Shown here piece by piece: positions 24,672 through 36,833 of a stretch of 64,000 bases of DNA. Position numbers and translations under genes: made by a program. Origin of the DNA: Phoronis australis (Eukaryota; Phoronida; Phoronidae); the NCBI GenBank assembly GCA_002633005.1, contig NMRA01000023.1, positions 1,344,689 through 1,408,688 on the forward strand. Reading direction: 5' to 3'. The notes under the pieces are model-generated. The model was not told the origin of the DNA and did not search any database. It worked only from the letters and a program-made list of their open reading frames with translations. Within the stretch, counting starts at the first letter, position 1. The number at the start of each line of letters is the position of its first letter.

Positions 24672-25420
24672 TATATTGACTCGTTAACACACAAATGGCT
24701 TTCGCGAGAAGATCGCCATTTGAAGTAAAGCATCCCACGAGTAAATACTGAAACATTAGTATTGAGCAGCCCACACGCGCATGAAAGGGTCGATGTACCA
24801 GAGCTTAGAAATAATTTTCAGAAAATATCTCAGTAACTGATAGTTATGTGCATAGTCTCAAAGACTTTGGACTTTTTGCTTAAGTGAGGTTTAATGATTT
24901 TTCAGAAATTTTTGTGTGGAGTGTAAGACAAAATCTCGGACTTAAGTTTTAAGTCACTTTTGACGAAATACAAGCCAGGTCAACTCAAGGTCACAAGTTA
25001 AACGAATACAAATCATTTAATATCAGTTAAGGGGTTGCACTACGCGGTCAAGACACGAGCACTTTTACTTCACCTGGTCTTGAAGTCTTTGAGAAGAGCA
25101 GTTGGGCTCAATTTAGTGATACGTTGTATATCGACGTTCGCCTCATTATCACATTTTTACTCCTTCACATAGGTTTCATGGGCTTTTAACAATTGAATGA
25201 GAGTGTAAATTATGCTTACAATGCTTGTCAATGTTGTTATTCTGTTTGTTTTGCTATACTTGAATTTTCTCGCGTCCCTCACAATCTCACATGCATACAA
25301 CTTACTGTGCCACTTTGGAGCTAGTGGGCTTTCCAGGGACCGCCTATTAGCACAGAGGTCATCATGCATTTATAGATAACCTCTGAAATAAGTGTTGTCG
25401 GTATGATAATAATCTGAATG
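24672..25420. other. Non-coding stretch, nothing recognised
   Basis: Right flank of the CXC transposon. A small hairpin (caaatggc...gccatttg) lies at 24692-24722. No supported gene or repeat beyond this. Confidence 0.5.
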
Positions 25421-25423
25421 TTC

Positions 25424-25577
25424 CATAGGCGAATTTACAGCCGGGGGTCTCAGGCTCCACCCCCCAATGGACACGACCAAAAAGAAAACACCGTCTGAGG
25501 TAATGCGAACATTTACCGTCAAAATTGTGGTTGCCCCCTCCCCTCCCCCTCCTTACGGCATTCTAGATCCACCAATG
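25424..25577. mobile_element. hAT-like MITE, second copy
   Basis: The left end cataggcgaatttacagc with a G run and the right end, a C run followed by ttctagatccaccaatg, are inverted copies of each other. They correspond to the ends of the element at 13039-13193, with a G-rich left and C-rich right interior. No coding capacity and no clean target duplication. Confidence 0.6.
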
Positions 25578-25579
25578 AG

Positions 25580-27035
25580 ACGTGTTTTAGAATGCACTCG
25601 TTTCAGTTTTCTCGTAAAATTCTCTTTCATTTGGCCAGCTCACAAAACTGTAGATTATTGGACTAGTGGAGAACGATTTGCCTTTCAATTTTTACATGTC
25701 TGCATTTAACTTGAAATCACATAATTATCATGAGAGTGGCGAATGATAAACATATTTTTGATTTAAAATAGTAATTAGCTGCACGATAAAAATGGGACAA
25801 GTGCTCTCTTGACCGGAAGCATGCCATCGGGTGACTTCAGCAGATCACAGAGGGCACTAGTGATTATTGGAAGTGCCAGTACCTTCGTTATGAGAGCAGT
25901 CATGCGGGTGGTAGTCCCCATCTCTGTCGTTCTGATCTGAAGATGATGGCTTGAACACGTGTCAGGTGCTGATCACCCCGCCTTACAGGTAACTAATGAT
26001 AGATAACCTGTCGACGTTTAATGGGTGATTAATTGATAATCCAAGAAACACACTGCGCGGGATCTAATTGCGACTCTCGTCGGTCAGGGGGAAAGTGCCT
26101 TCACAACTGCTCTCAAAATAGTTCGATTAATTTGCGGCTTTGTGCACACCCTGCAGTGGGAGAGATTAACGCCACTCCAATGATAGTAACCGGCAGATGT
26201 CGCGACATACAACACAGGTATCCAAGCGAGGGTGCGAATAAATACCGTGTCTGGTATTTAATCCCTAGAACCGGCGGAAACTCTGATGTCGTTCCTTGAG
26301 AAGAGTTAGTGACAAAGGTGAGGGGAATTGTGAAGGAGTTGTGACAGACCTGACGTTTGCTAATGAGAAAGTGAATTAGTCGAAAGATTAGGACCACTCG
26401 CGCTAACTTTTTCATCACTCAGTCTAATCTTGATATGTCACACTTCGTTTTAGGAACGAAGACGGATTTTCGGAATTATTCTTGGTTGTGATAGACTTCT
26501 TGAAGTTATTAGCTTTGACAAGAGCCTTAAAGCAACGCAATCCCGACGTTTTGAGATTTCATTATGAATCGCTGTTTGTTGCTAGTCAGTCGCTGAAGTC
26601 GAGACCGGTGACTTAATCCGTTCAATACGCTAAAAATTTTCGTCTACTTGTCGTGTCAGGTTTTACGTCGCTTGCAAGCGTCGGACTTCCCGTTAAGTGG
26701 TGAGTTCGAATCCGCCTTGGGTTGGTCTAAAAAACGCATTTTGTTGCCGAATGTACCACTTGACATGGGATGTTTCATACCGACCCCATCTGTCCTTTTG
26801 ACTTTTGAACTCTGAACCACTTTGTTGCTGAAGCAGGGGATATGCTGCTTAAGACCCTCGTTCACATTTATGGTTTCCATTTTCATTCCATAGCAAATGT
26901 TTTTCACGCTCTAAGGTTTGATTTGCGTTCCATGTAACAATAAAAAGTCACAAATTATGAAGAATAAAGACACTGCGTAATGTACCAATGCCAAATGACT
27001 TATCAAAGAAAGTGAAGTGCACTTTTTACATGGTT
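25580..27035. other. Non-coding stretch, nothing firm
   Basis: No supported gene. A B-box-like string gagttcgaatcc occurs at about 26702, but no partner A-box or tRNA fold was found upstream. Open frames up to 101 codons at 26033-26418 overlap on both strands and show no motif. Confidence 0.5.
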
Positions 27036-27041
27036 CAATTC

Positions 27042-27181
27042 ATGGGCGGGGCAGCACTGAAAAAAGTGGGGCTAAAGCCCCCTCAGCCCCTCTGTGGTGC
27101 ACCGCCTATAGACCAGGTGCGGCGTAGCACTGAAAAAGTGGGGGCTATTACCCCCCCCCAGCCCCCTATGGTGCGCCGCCC
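27042..27181 (+). repeat. Head-to-tail dimer of a ~65-bp GC-rich element
   Basis: Two units, 27042-27109 and 27117-27181, share the layout gg(c/t)gcrgc...agcactgaaaaa-gtgggg, then a C-rich block (agcccc), then tggtgc(a/g)ccgcc. Within each unit the ends gg-gcgg and ccgcc are complementary, so each unit is itself a small foldback. It could be a hAT-type MITE that inserted beside or duplicated with its own copy. Confidence 0.7.
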
Positions 27182-27184
27182 ATG

Positions 27185-29735
27185 TTCATTTGGTTTGTTA
27201 TCAGTACGTCAGAATCGGCGGTAATCATGTACATTTTGAGCGTTTGGTACCCAATTGAGGTATGAACAATTCAGCCGGATCAGGGCCAGGTCAGACAGTC
27301 CGTGTTATGTTCACGTGAAAATAATGTAAATCGCCACAAACAGACAGTAATTTAACTGACATGGAAAAGTGCTTAAATAGAAACATGAAATCAGTCACCA
27401 TTCTTGTTTGTTTCATTCCTCCGTATCTGAGCAAAATTTACCGTAAGCAAGCTTCGCGAGGCAATATGCACGCCTTCGGTTGGCAGCGCTGAATTCTGAA
27501 AACTCGGGTCATTGCAAACTTTAACCTAATTTATATTTTACCGACTTAATGTAATATTTTGTCCCTACGAAAATGTATCTTGCACATTAGTGCAAATTTG
27601 ACTTAAAATTACACTCTGAGTTGGTTTAATTGATGAGGCCTCATAGACATACTGTAGGTCTCTTGAAGCCTGATTCCCTTGCATGTGATAAATCGACAAT
27701 GAAGTAAGACATTTATACAATCTAATACTCACCTCCCTCAAGTGTCTACACCAGCACATGTACATGTGAATGTAATAATGCAAGACGCGTACTCAGAGCG
27801 GATTAATTTTGTGCATATACGCATATTGACGACGTCTATGGAATACTAATGGCTTGGCATTTTCCATTCAAGAACTCGTTAGGTCCCTGCTTTTAGTTAT
27901 GGAATACATAGGTAGAATACAATTTCGCTGTAAATAAACTGACTGGATCTTTTTCTATGCCTTACCCGCATAAATAATTAGGGTGTTGTGGAAGTGAATA
28001 ACTATTTTCACCAATCATATGACGATCTTAATCTGTTGGTCATTTCTACTCAGCCTACAGAATTCACGCGTGGGCCTTGGCATTGGCGGGACTGATAACG
28101 TCACGAGGGGGACCCGACCACAACTTCCAAATGGCAACCGGTTACGGTGGCGGTAGTCCTGAAATCTCACAAAGAACGTACTGGAGGCTCTGGTCTGTTA
28201 GTGCTCTGTTTAGTCATCGGTCATCTGAGAAGGTGCCAGTCTAAATTCGCCTTTGATGGAAGACCAGTCCTCATGTGGGTGCAGAATGCTGTAAGTCAGG
28301 CGTAACCCGGGGGCTAGGGAGCACGTGCCCGCCAATAAAATGCAGGCACCGTGGTGAAACCTCGACGACAGGCATAGGGGTTGAGGCAGAGGTACCCCAG
28401 AAAAGAAGAACAGCGAAACATCTAACATAAAATTTAACAGATTTTTAACTACCAGTGCTTGACCCTGCTAGGACATTATTGTTATGCCCCCCATTTTTGC
28501 CGTAATGAGTACAGATCGTCTAAAGGCACTTGAAATCGTACTCTTAATAATACATGCTTCTTATGCACAGATCTTTCACACTAAATTAATTCATATTTTT
28601 AAATTCAAGACGACCGTTTTAGACAATGCAAGTGTGTATATATCCGGCGATAAAGAATTGAGTCTTTTCCGTTTTTGTTGAAATTATATTTCACTTTAAG
28701 TAAATTGGAAGGGGTCCTGACAGCATTAGTTGCTACTCATTTTTTGAAATAACAAATCATTTCACATTCAGGGGCCTCAGCCCTTGGAGGGGACCCGTTC
28801 ATTCATAGCCACCCTTTTCCTGTGTTTTCGATATCTTTCACACTCGCGTAGAGAGACACCAAAGATAGAATCAATTGGCTTTCTTTGTCTGTTTTTGCGA
28901 AATCATACAACTTCTTAAATGAAATTGGACCACTCCATGATGGATTTAATTGCCTTTCTTTTCTAACTTTTTAATGATATAGTCTTTCATATTGAGGAAC
29001 CCCCTTTCAGACAGGGTCTTCTTCTGAATGGGCGGCTCTGGGCCATTGCCCCTTTGCCTCTTTGCCTCCTATAGATGCGGAACTGTTAACTGTTCACCAA
29101 GTGAAGTACATGTAGAACAAACTCCAAATGGTCAACAATACAACAGAATATGTTTATGTAAAGAACAGCGACATCAACACAAGCGGCTCAAACAACCAAC
29201 AAGGTGAGATTGTATCAAAAAGCTCAAAAGCATAGACCGCCATCCGAGGATTGAATTACACGAAACCACTATTCAAATGATTTTTATCCATACTTTTTCC
29301 TAAAGAACTGAAAAAGCGATATTTCTTTTAAAGATCGTTATCAGAAAAGCAATGTATAAAAAGGGTGTGGCTCGTACGATACTCGCACGTGTCGATCACT
29401 TATGGGACTTTTACTGATCATGTACAGTGTGCGTGTATAAAGGATTAAGGCACTCAGATCACACGTGCTGGCAATTATACGCGAATAATTTCCTATCGTT
29501 TTGGAGCACAAGTTTAATTTATAAACTGTATCAGACTGTAACGAACCAGAATTCATGCTACCGCAAATAAATTTGCATCTAATGAACAACCTGCAGCTAA
29601 CTCAGAATGCTCGTTGGGTGTGCCTTTGGTCTTTACATTGTGTTGCCATGTGATGGCGCGACATGTCAAGGTTATTTTTCCTGTCTGGTCACATGCACGG
29701 GTGCATTGGTTTCTGATTGACGTGTTGTACAAAAC
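27185..29735. other. Non-coding stretch, nothing recognised
   Basis: No frame with a recognisable domain and no tandem array. Sequence is AT-rich with scattered GC-richer patches (28060-28400). Short overlapping open frames are judged accidental. Confidence 0.5.
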
Positions 29736-29739
29736 AAAA

Positions 29740-30055
29740 ACGAAATGATAATTAAGAAAACTGTAACAGTGTTGGTGAGATTTCATCTCAAACATTTTTA
29801 TCAAGAGAAATTTGTCATGTTGTTGATACCGTCGTTTTGTAATGGATGTGCCTTTCTTTTTTGATAAATCTTACCACAAACAACATGGTCACGTGAACCA
29901 TTTAATGACAGAGTGACAAGAAGTCAAAAATCAAATTCTACATATTTTCTACTTTCACATAATGTATTCTTTTATTTTGTTAAAATCTATAGTAAATATT
30001 TGACTTGATGCACATGCATGTAGATAAAGTATTACATAACTTTAAACATTTACCT
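29740..30055 (+). repeat. Dispersed repeat family R1, copy 2
   Basis: It aligns with 17640-17930 in the same orientation. The shared blocks are listed under that copy, for example gaaaactgtaaca, acatttttatcaa and cctttctt. It lacks coding capacity and target duplications cannot be defined by eye. A fragment of an old interspersed repeat is the simplest reading. Confidence 0.7.
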
Positions 30056-30059
30056 TGTA

Positions 30060-31118
30060 AAATGATGATGCGTCAGTGAACTTAGATGCAGGCTGAAATT
30101 TGATAAAATCTCCATCGTCCGGTCCCCAACAGCAAAATGCATTAGACTGTTTTATAATCTGAAATAACCCTCCGTCAGTTCAGTTGCTCCCCGAGTGGGG
30201 GGCAGACACTACAAACTTGGATGCTTGTGTTTCAACAAGGGATTTTGACAAAATCTAAATTCGTGTACCAGGAACCCCGAAACCGAAGTGTTACTTTAAA
30301 GCATGACCCTATCTAGCTAAGTAAACTTTCCCCATGCTGGACCCTAATAAAGTGATTACTGAATTTTAGCCTTATTTTCAGTCTTCGAAATAGACGAAAT
30401 TATAGCCAAAGTTTTCGAGACGATGTTCTGTCTACTCAATACCAATTTGATGATACATGTATCTATACCGCATTTCTCGTGCATACATGTATAGGCGCAG
30501 TCAGCATTTTACGAAAGCGGAGGTCCAAGGAAAGGCAGTACATGTCATAGGTTTCTGAAGAAAACTCCATTTCACAAAATAGGAGGGGAAAATCAGTAGG
30601 AAATTTAATGTCATCATCTCTTTGCCCAGCAGTATGTAGAAATGAAAAGAAGAAAGACTTCCTGTGGTTTTTGTTTGCTGCTTTGGCTAAAAGGGGACCA
30701 GTACTCCCTGGACCCTTCCCTTGGATCCTGTAGGAGTTTCTTACGGTACGTTTATACCCCTAAAGAGGGATTTGGCAGTACAGCTTCATCAATAATACTC
30801 TTTTAGAGGTCAAATTCGTACCCTAAACGCACCCTCGTAAGTAACCAGTTGAGATCTAATGAACAACGGGTACTCAGATTTCTGGTGGCCATTGCTAACC
30901 ACGCCCCCAAAGAGAACCGTCTATGGCGGGAGGGTGTGAAATTGGTGACAACCAAGGGAGGGGGAGTGGTGGCGTTCGGGAGAAATTGAAATTTGCGTTC
31001 ACGGACAGTAAGAAGGTTAATATTATTGGGGTTCACAAACGAATCCGACTTCTCCAAAATTTTGCTCACCGTGGATCCAAATTTGGGATTTGCCCAGCCC
31101 CATTTATTGATATTAAGT
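30060..31118. other. Non-coding stretch, nothing recognised
   Basis: No supported gene. Open frames near 30803-31360 owe their length to the adjoining microsatellite and to chance. Confidence 0.5.
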
Positions 31119-31119
31119 T

Positions 31120-31179
31120 GATATGCTCATCGATCATCATCGCTACCATCTCTACAATCGTCATCACTATCATCATCAC

Positions 31180-31242
<63 letters not shown>

Positions 31243-31335
31243 TATCATCATCGTCCCTACCATTATAATCATCATCCCTACTATCTTCATCATCGTCGTC
31301 ATTATCATCATCATCATCAACAACAACATCAATAA
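31120..31335. repeat. (ATC)n / (TCA)n trinucleotide microsatellite
   Basis: The core at about 31180-31240 is a near-perfect run of some twenty cat units, flanked on both sides by interrupted units (atcgtc, atcatcgtc, caacaac). All reading frames across it are open, giving poly-isoleucine, poly-histidine or poly-methionine. These are artefacts of the repeat, not proteins. Confidence 0.95.
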
Positions 31336-31339
31336 CAAC

Positions 31340-33570
31340 ACCTTCTGGTTTCCCTGGTGATGTAATAAAATGTAAACTTCAGAGATTCGTCGATTAATTT
31401 GGCGAGTGGGATAGAAAACAGAGAACTTTACGTCAGTACTTGGCAGCAGTTTAAATGCATGATTGGACGATCCAAATGTTTTTGAACTATTCCCGTCGTA
31501 GTCAAACGTTTTTTCGACTGCCTGTCATACGCAAACTAAAAACGTTGAAAATGCGTCTGTCGGTGATTTTTGGTTATTAAAACATTCATTAGTTGGCAGG
31601 CGCCCAAAATTATTTCAATGTGCACTGAATTATTGTTAAGTTTTTGTCTTTTGTGAAAAACGCATGCGCAATTTACCCTTAACTAAGTAATTTGTTCATG
31701 AAACCATTAATATATTGTAACTGTATAAGTGGATTAATTGCTCACGTGGCAGTGTTTGCAAAGTCATACCTAATGCAGTTTGATGTTCACAAAATTCACT
31801 TCTATTTTCCTTTGCTTTACCTCACAAAGTTATAAATCTGCACCTGCATTGTTATTGATTACTACAGTCCTCTGTACTTGTCATGAATCGCACAAGTCTT
31901 GTGTGGGGATTTCATGCAAGTCCGAGCCAGCGATAACTCAACCAAGAGTTACATTTTTATCATTCCAATCTAAAAATTGATTTTTTTCAAGCTGTGAAGT
32001 CTTATTCCTTTCTACGAGAATTGCTGTATTTTAGGAACATTATTCAAAATCGTGCTGCATATATGCATGCTCTGGTAAATTCCCTGAGTCGGATCTATGA
32101 CACGGAACTCATTATTACAAAATTCTATCACAGATTAATAGAAAGCACTTCTGGGAATTAGCGTGGAGCCCATAAGTTGAATCCAATGCATTTTATAAAA
32201 GGACGTAAAAGTGGAACAAAGCGTGTTAAGCCCTTCGTCACTTGTGAATATCCTAACTGCGTTACAATAGAATGGCGCGTTCTTTAGTGCCTCCTATTGG
32301 CTTAAACAGCCTTCGATTTCACGTGCCCACTGTTTTTTAAGTCAAAATCAAATTTCAGAAGCTGCAGTCATTCTCCATTAGTAGAACCTTCCTGTTGAGT
32401 TTTATATGAAAGTCTTCAAGAAAATGCAAATATTCACAAGGAAGTTAGAATTGGAAGGGCATAATATTTCACTGTTTCACATTGGTGTCATACGAAAGCT
32501 TTCCTGTCAAAATGGATGTTTTTGCCTTCGACTTCCTGTTCCCTTGCTTGTGGTTGTCCGGTATCTTTATGCACGATGTAGGTGTGAATGCGCTTGCATG
32601 TGAAGTTCCGATTATTTTATTGTATATCTAGCATAAGGCGCATGCACCTATATGTGAAACACTTTAGTAAAACCAAAAAGAATGTCAAATTAATGAAACA
32701 TCGTGGCTTATCGGTACAAAGAAAAGACAAAACAGCAACAAAAACGCTCAATTTTATATATGCAAATACACGAGGGATAGGCGCCTGCACCTTTCAGTGA
32801 TGCGTAGGCGCTTACGCCAATGTACAATGTGTGTAAAACATTTGTGAAAACTTATCTTTGAAAAAAGCGCTTTAATTTTGATATATTTGGAGGCACATGA
32901 ACATGAATAGCCGCACATAGGCATTGATTTGAATTTTGTTGTTATAAAAATGCTTATTTCGCCTTAGACAAATGAAATCATCTTCTCAATACAAAATGAA
33001 ATTCAATGGCGTCCCCATCTTGCCAAGACGCAGACAATACGCTGTTGATTCAATGTTGTTCGGGGAGGAACCATGCTGGGGTGTGTGAAAATATCTAGCC
33101 CTTTTCATAACGTGTAATTTCACGCATGCGTACATGTTTCCATCAAACCACACGGAAGTTTTAGAACAGTGCATTGCTGCGGACTCATCAATACTTAGTT
33201 GATGGCTTGCCGAGTTCGACGTCAGTAGGACTTATAGCGTGATTGACGCAGCATCTGCAGATTAAAGCAAATTCCAATAAAGACAGTATTTCCGAAACCA
33301 AGTGGAGAAACTTTACCTCGGCCTTAACTACCGTTGCGTTTCGTAGTTTTGATTAAAAGCAAAAAAGATTGTTTGATCGACTGTCGGTTAAAGGTCAGGA
33401 AAGGCATACCTCGGAGAAAAAGCCGACGGAGCGTGCTCTGGTATAACAAATAACAATGCGGAGTCAAACGATGAACTTTGCAGTGTGAGGTGCCGTTGTC
33501 ATTTATATTTTATGCTCAAGATATATAGGTTTATAACCCCATGCAGTATTTATTCGTTTTTTTTTTCAAT
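31340..33570. other. Non-coding stretch upstream of the receptor exon
   Basis: No coding segment is supported. Because a strong splice acceptor ends at 33575, at least part of this stretch is probably an intron separating the start-codon exon from an upstream non-coding exon. That exon, and hence the promoter, cannot be located by eye. Confidence 0.45.
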
Positions 33571-33575
33571 TACAG

Positions 33576-33946
33576 GATTACGTGAATGACGCATAATGTC
33601 CGCCAGCTAAAGGCTACCACAGCATGATAGGAGTTGACGCCACTTGATATTTCGCCACCACCACCGTAGGTTGGTGCTCAATACAATGGAGTACGTTGCT
33701 ACCACATTGACGGGTCCTCCTCGCTACTTCATCCCTTTGTTATTCTTATGGGTTTTAAGTATGACCTCTGTGACGGACTGCAAGACTCCTATATATATAG
33801 CAGGATTATTCCCGATGTCGCCGGGCCGCCGAGGTGACGTGGGAAGAGGAGTACTCCCGGCGGCGCAGTTAGCTATCGAACATGTGAATAGTCATCCTAC
33901 AGTATTGGAAGACTACGAACTGAAATTAAACTGGAGTGATTCTAAG
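33576..33946 (+). CDS. Start-codon exon of a GABA-B-type receptor (partial gene)
   Basis: This exon encodes the N-terminus of a class C G-protein-coupled receptor of the GABA-B type, a surface receptor for gamma-aminobutyric acid in animals. An acceptor (ttttttttcaattacag) ends at 33575. The first in-frame ATG is at 33686, after an in-frame TGA at 33635, so 33576-33685 is 5' UTR. The 87 encoded residues start with a signal peptide (hydrophobic residues about 14-28, likely cut near residue 32). The beginning of the periplasmic-binding-protein-like ligand domain follows (PIYIAGLFPMSPG, GRGVLPAAQLAIEHVN, DYELKLNWSDSK). The exon ends in phase 0 at AAG|gtaagc (33946/33947). IAGLFPM and DYELKL recall subunit 1; GRGVLPA-QLAIE recalls subunit 2. 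Later exons were not found in the window, so the following intron is long or the exons lie outside. Confidence 0.85.
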
Positions 33947-36165
33947 GTAAGCAGTGTTTTTTTTTTGCGTCTCTGGAATAGAATATCCTACGAATAAACA
34001 ATTTGGTGCGAGTTGAAAGCCTAGACTTGAAAGTTCATGCCAACACAAGTTTAATGATGAGAGATTGCTGGGCTTTGAACCGTATTCGAACAGGGTATTT
34101 TATTGTGGTTTTCTGTCTTCAAAGCCAGGAGACTCAATCAATTAATTGGCCTATCCAGACTTCACATTAGATGGTGGATGAATCGCTACACATGGCTGAA
34201 ACGTTAGAGCGCCTAGGTCTGGATCCAGGGGGACCAGGGTGTCTAAGCCCCTGTGATTCTTGATCTGTAGCTTGGACAGAACTGGCTGACACGCCTCATT
34301 GTCTGTGGACTGCTGACAATTCCCTGTTGTTACAGTAATTTATTTTTTTAGAAAGAAGCAAGACTTTGCGAAAAACGTGGACATAAAGGAGCATTTCTCC
34401 GCTATTGCAGGCAATGCGTACATGCCGCATTTTCGCTAATTTTAAGGTTAGCCAACCTCAAAAAAATTTTGCATTGATTTCTCGGGTCGGTCTCATGGTT
34501 CAGATGTTCTTGTTGGAAACGGAACTCAAGTCATCCCATGGTAAGGATTATTATGAGACCGACTTCACGAGTTAAAGTGGGTTGATTCAGTTTTAGGCAC
34601 CTAAATAAAGCAATAAAATATAGTTATAAGCTTGGTTATTGACAGAGATCAGGTTCAATAAACTGGCTTGACTCCAGCTCTTCATTTTATGATCCTAAAT
34701 AACAACGAAGCTCTATTCTGGGTAAGGAACAGGCGTTTACTGGCAGTTATTTTTGACAGAAATCGAGTTCGTATAACACCTTAAAGCCGCAATTAAACTG
34801 CATTTCCTCACCATTTATCTGAAAAAAACGAAATAGGAATTAAGCCACTTAAGGTAATAAAATCGGCCTTATAATGTTCATTTTCCAAGGTACCTATATT
34901 TCCCTGCCCACCCACAGCTCGGGCTTGCCTGGCTGCACACAACATTATTCTCGCGAACTCACTGTTCCCCTCTCACGAAAGCGTATTTCCCTCACACGGA
35001 CCTCTTCGCGCGTCTCGCGAACACATTTCTTTGCTCACAGACGGATCAACTCTACTCCAATTCATTATTACCTGCCCACAAAAGATATTCTATACCCTCT
35101 GACGTAGTTCCCTTCTCTCGGGTCATTTCGTACGATTGATGTAAAATTTCTATTCACAAATCAACTGTGGAAAGTCTCTACCAGTAAACACATTCCCGCC
35201 AATTTTTGGCTATTTGTTTTAAACAGAGTCATTGCACGACTACTGCCTTCAAACTTAAAAAATGAAAACAAAAATCAAATGTTCCTAAATTGACAATCTT
35301 GTTAGGATACAATGAAAATATGCTATTTTGCTCTCACTGCATACAGCAATACATGTCAGTTGTATGCCGTGATACCGTGAGCACAGGTATTGATAAACTA
35401 TCGATAGTTTTTGCAATAAAAGTTGATGAACTGTATGATATTTGCAGTGTATTGTGGAGAAAGGCTCTTTTTATTTGATTTTTGATATTCAAATAATTTA
35501 TTGAGAAAGGAAGCTGTAACAAACGATCTCTGAGAGCTGGGAAGTGACACAGCGCAACGGGAATAATGTGCGGAAGCTGGGTTGGTTCTTCCGCGAGAAA
35601 AAAAGTCTACGAGAGGAAACGGGAAATGTGGTAGAGGAGGGAGGTATTTGCATGCACAAGAGAACATTTTTGCGCGCAGGTACCCAAGCCACACTCAAGC
35701 AAGGAGTTCTAGGGGTCTTATATATTAACAACACGAAAATCAAAATCATCAGGGATTCAAGAAAACGCACCACAGTTAATTGGGGTTGGCCAACCCTTAA
35801 GTTGCGATTGCGAAAATTGTGCGTATATTCGAGGTCTGTGGCTTAAATTGCCGGCTCATTCGCCAATAATTCAAGATCGAATTAGCGTGGTAGTGTTTTA
35901 AACCCAAAAATGCTTTGGTTCAACATCGACAATTAAACAACAGCGAAATCTCCTCTAACTAGAGGCGAGACTGAGTACAGCCCTCATTTGCCCACACCTC
36001 CAATCCGCGTATTTTGTTAACCACAGCTACTCGGATATTCAAAGCACCAACATACATGATCTATAATTAACGAAAGGTAAACACAATGTGTGATACAATA
36101 CATCGGTTACAGTCACAACAATTTGATTTGCAGTCTGATTCGAAACTGCTCGTGCACTGCATACA
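33947..36165 (+). other. Presumed intron of the GABA-B-type receptor gene
   Basis: It begins with a consensus donor gtaagc. No exon continuing the ligand domain (expected to open with a cysteine-containing segment) was recognised. A degenerate tRNA-like SINE head is present at 34190-34270. The open frames of 35290-35846 lie on both strands and are judged accidental. Confidence 0.5.
34190..34275 (+). repeat. tRNA-derived SINE-like head (degenerate)
   Basis: The string tggctgaaacgttagagcgc fits the Pol III A-box consensus (TRGYNNARNNG). About 30 bases on, ccagggtgtctaagcccctg resembles a B-box with an inserted base. A proper tRNA cloverleaf cannot be drawn, so this is a SINE relic rather than a tRNA gene. 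Confidence 0.45.
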
Positions 36166-36175
36166 AATTATTTGG

Positions 36176-36216
36176 GCTGACCATAGGCTGACCATAGGCT
36201 GACCATAGGCTGAACA
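36176..36216 (+). repeat. 13-bp tandem repeat, about 3-4 copies
   Basis: The unit gctgaccatagg... recurs three times exactly (ggctgaccata) with a fourth, altered copy (ggctgaacata). Short and probably recent by replication slippage. Confidence 0.85.
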
Positions 36217-36833
36217 TACCCACGGCACGCATGAGAGAGATTGCTTCAAAACTCTTACTTCATTCATCTTGGAATGTGTAGAAGATGTTGGAGCCGAGAA
36301 AACATTGCAAATTCACGGAACTGAAGCACAGACATAATGTATTGCATCCGTTATTCGTGTAATGTATTCGCGTATGCATCCGTGTACCTTATTTAGAGTC
36401 AAGCGTGCTTTTTGTTGAGAGAACAAATAATCCGCAAACCTTGGAAATAGGATTCAGCACGTGATGATTGAAATGTTTTTGATAAACGTGCGCTCTCGGT
36501 TCGTCTAATTATCATTTTCATTAAATTTCAATTAGTGAAATGATGACCAAGGATCATTTAAACTTTGAAACGTGTATTATGACCAATGTTCGTCGGTGGG
36601 ATAGAGTTGGCAAACAAGTTGTCCGAGTTAATGAGCCTTCCTTGGGGTGCATTTTTATCTCATTCTGCAGTTTAGAGGTCTCAATTATCTGGATTTTGAA
36701 CCTTCGTCTAATTTGTTTTTACTAACCAAATTGATAATATTCGTGTATTTTCCAACTCCTTGGAGTCGTGTTATCCAAAAATTTCAATTTATATTTACTT
36801 CGAAGATTTATTAGGAATGGCTGACAAACCAGC

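Noticed and set aside
26641-26725. Possible tRNA gene with B-box-like gagttcgaatcc
   Set aside because: No A-box at the right distance and the T-stem does not pair properly; no cloverleaf could be drawn.
30923-31360. Long open frames on both strands (poly-Ile, poly-His, poly-Met)
   Set aside because: They are translations of the ATC microsatellite and not genes.
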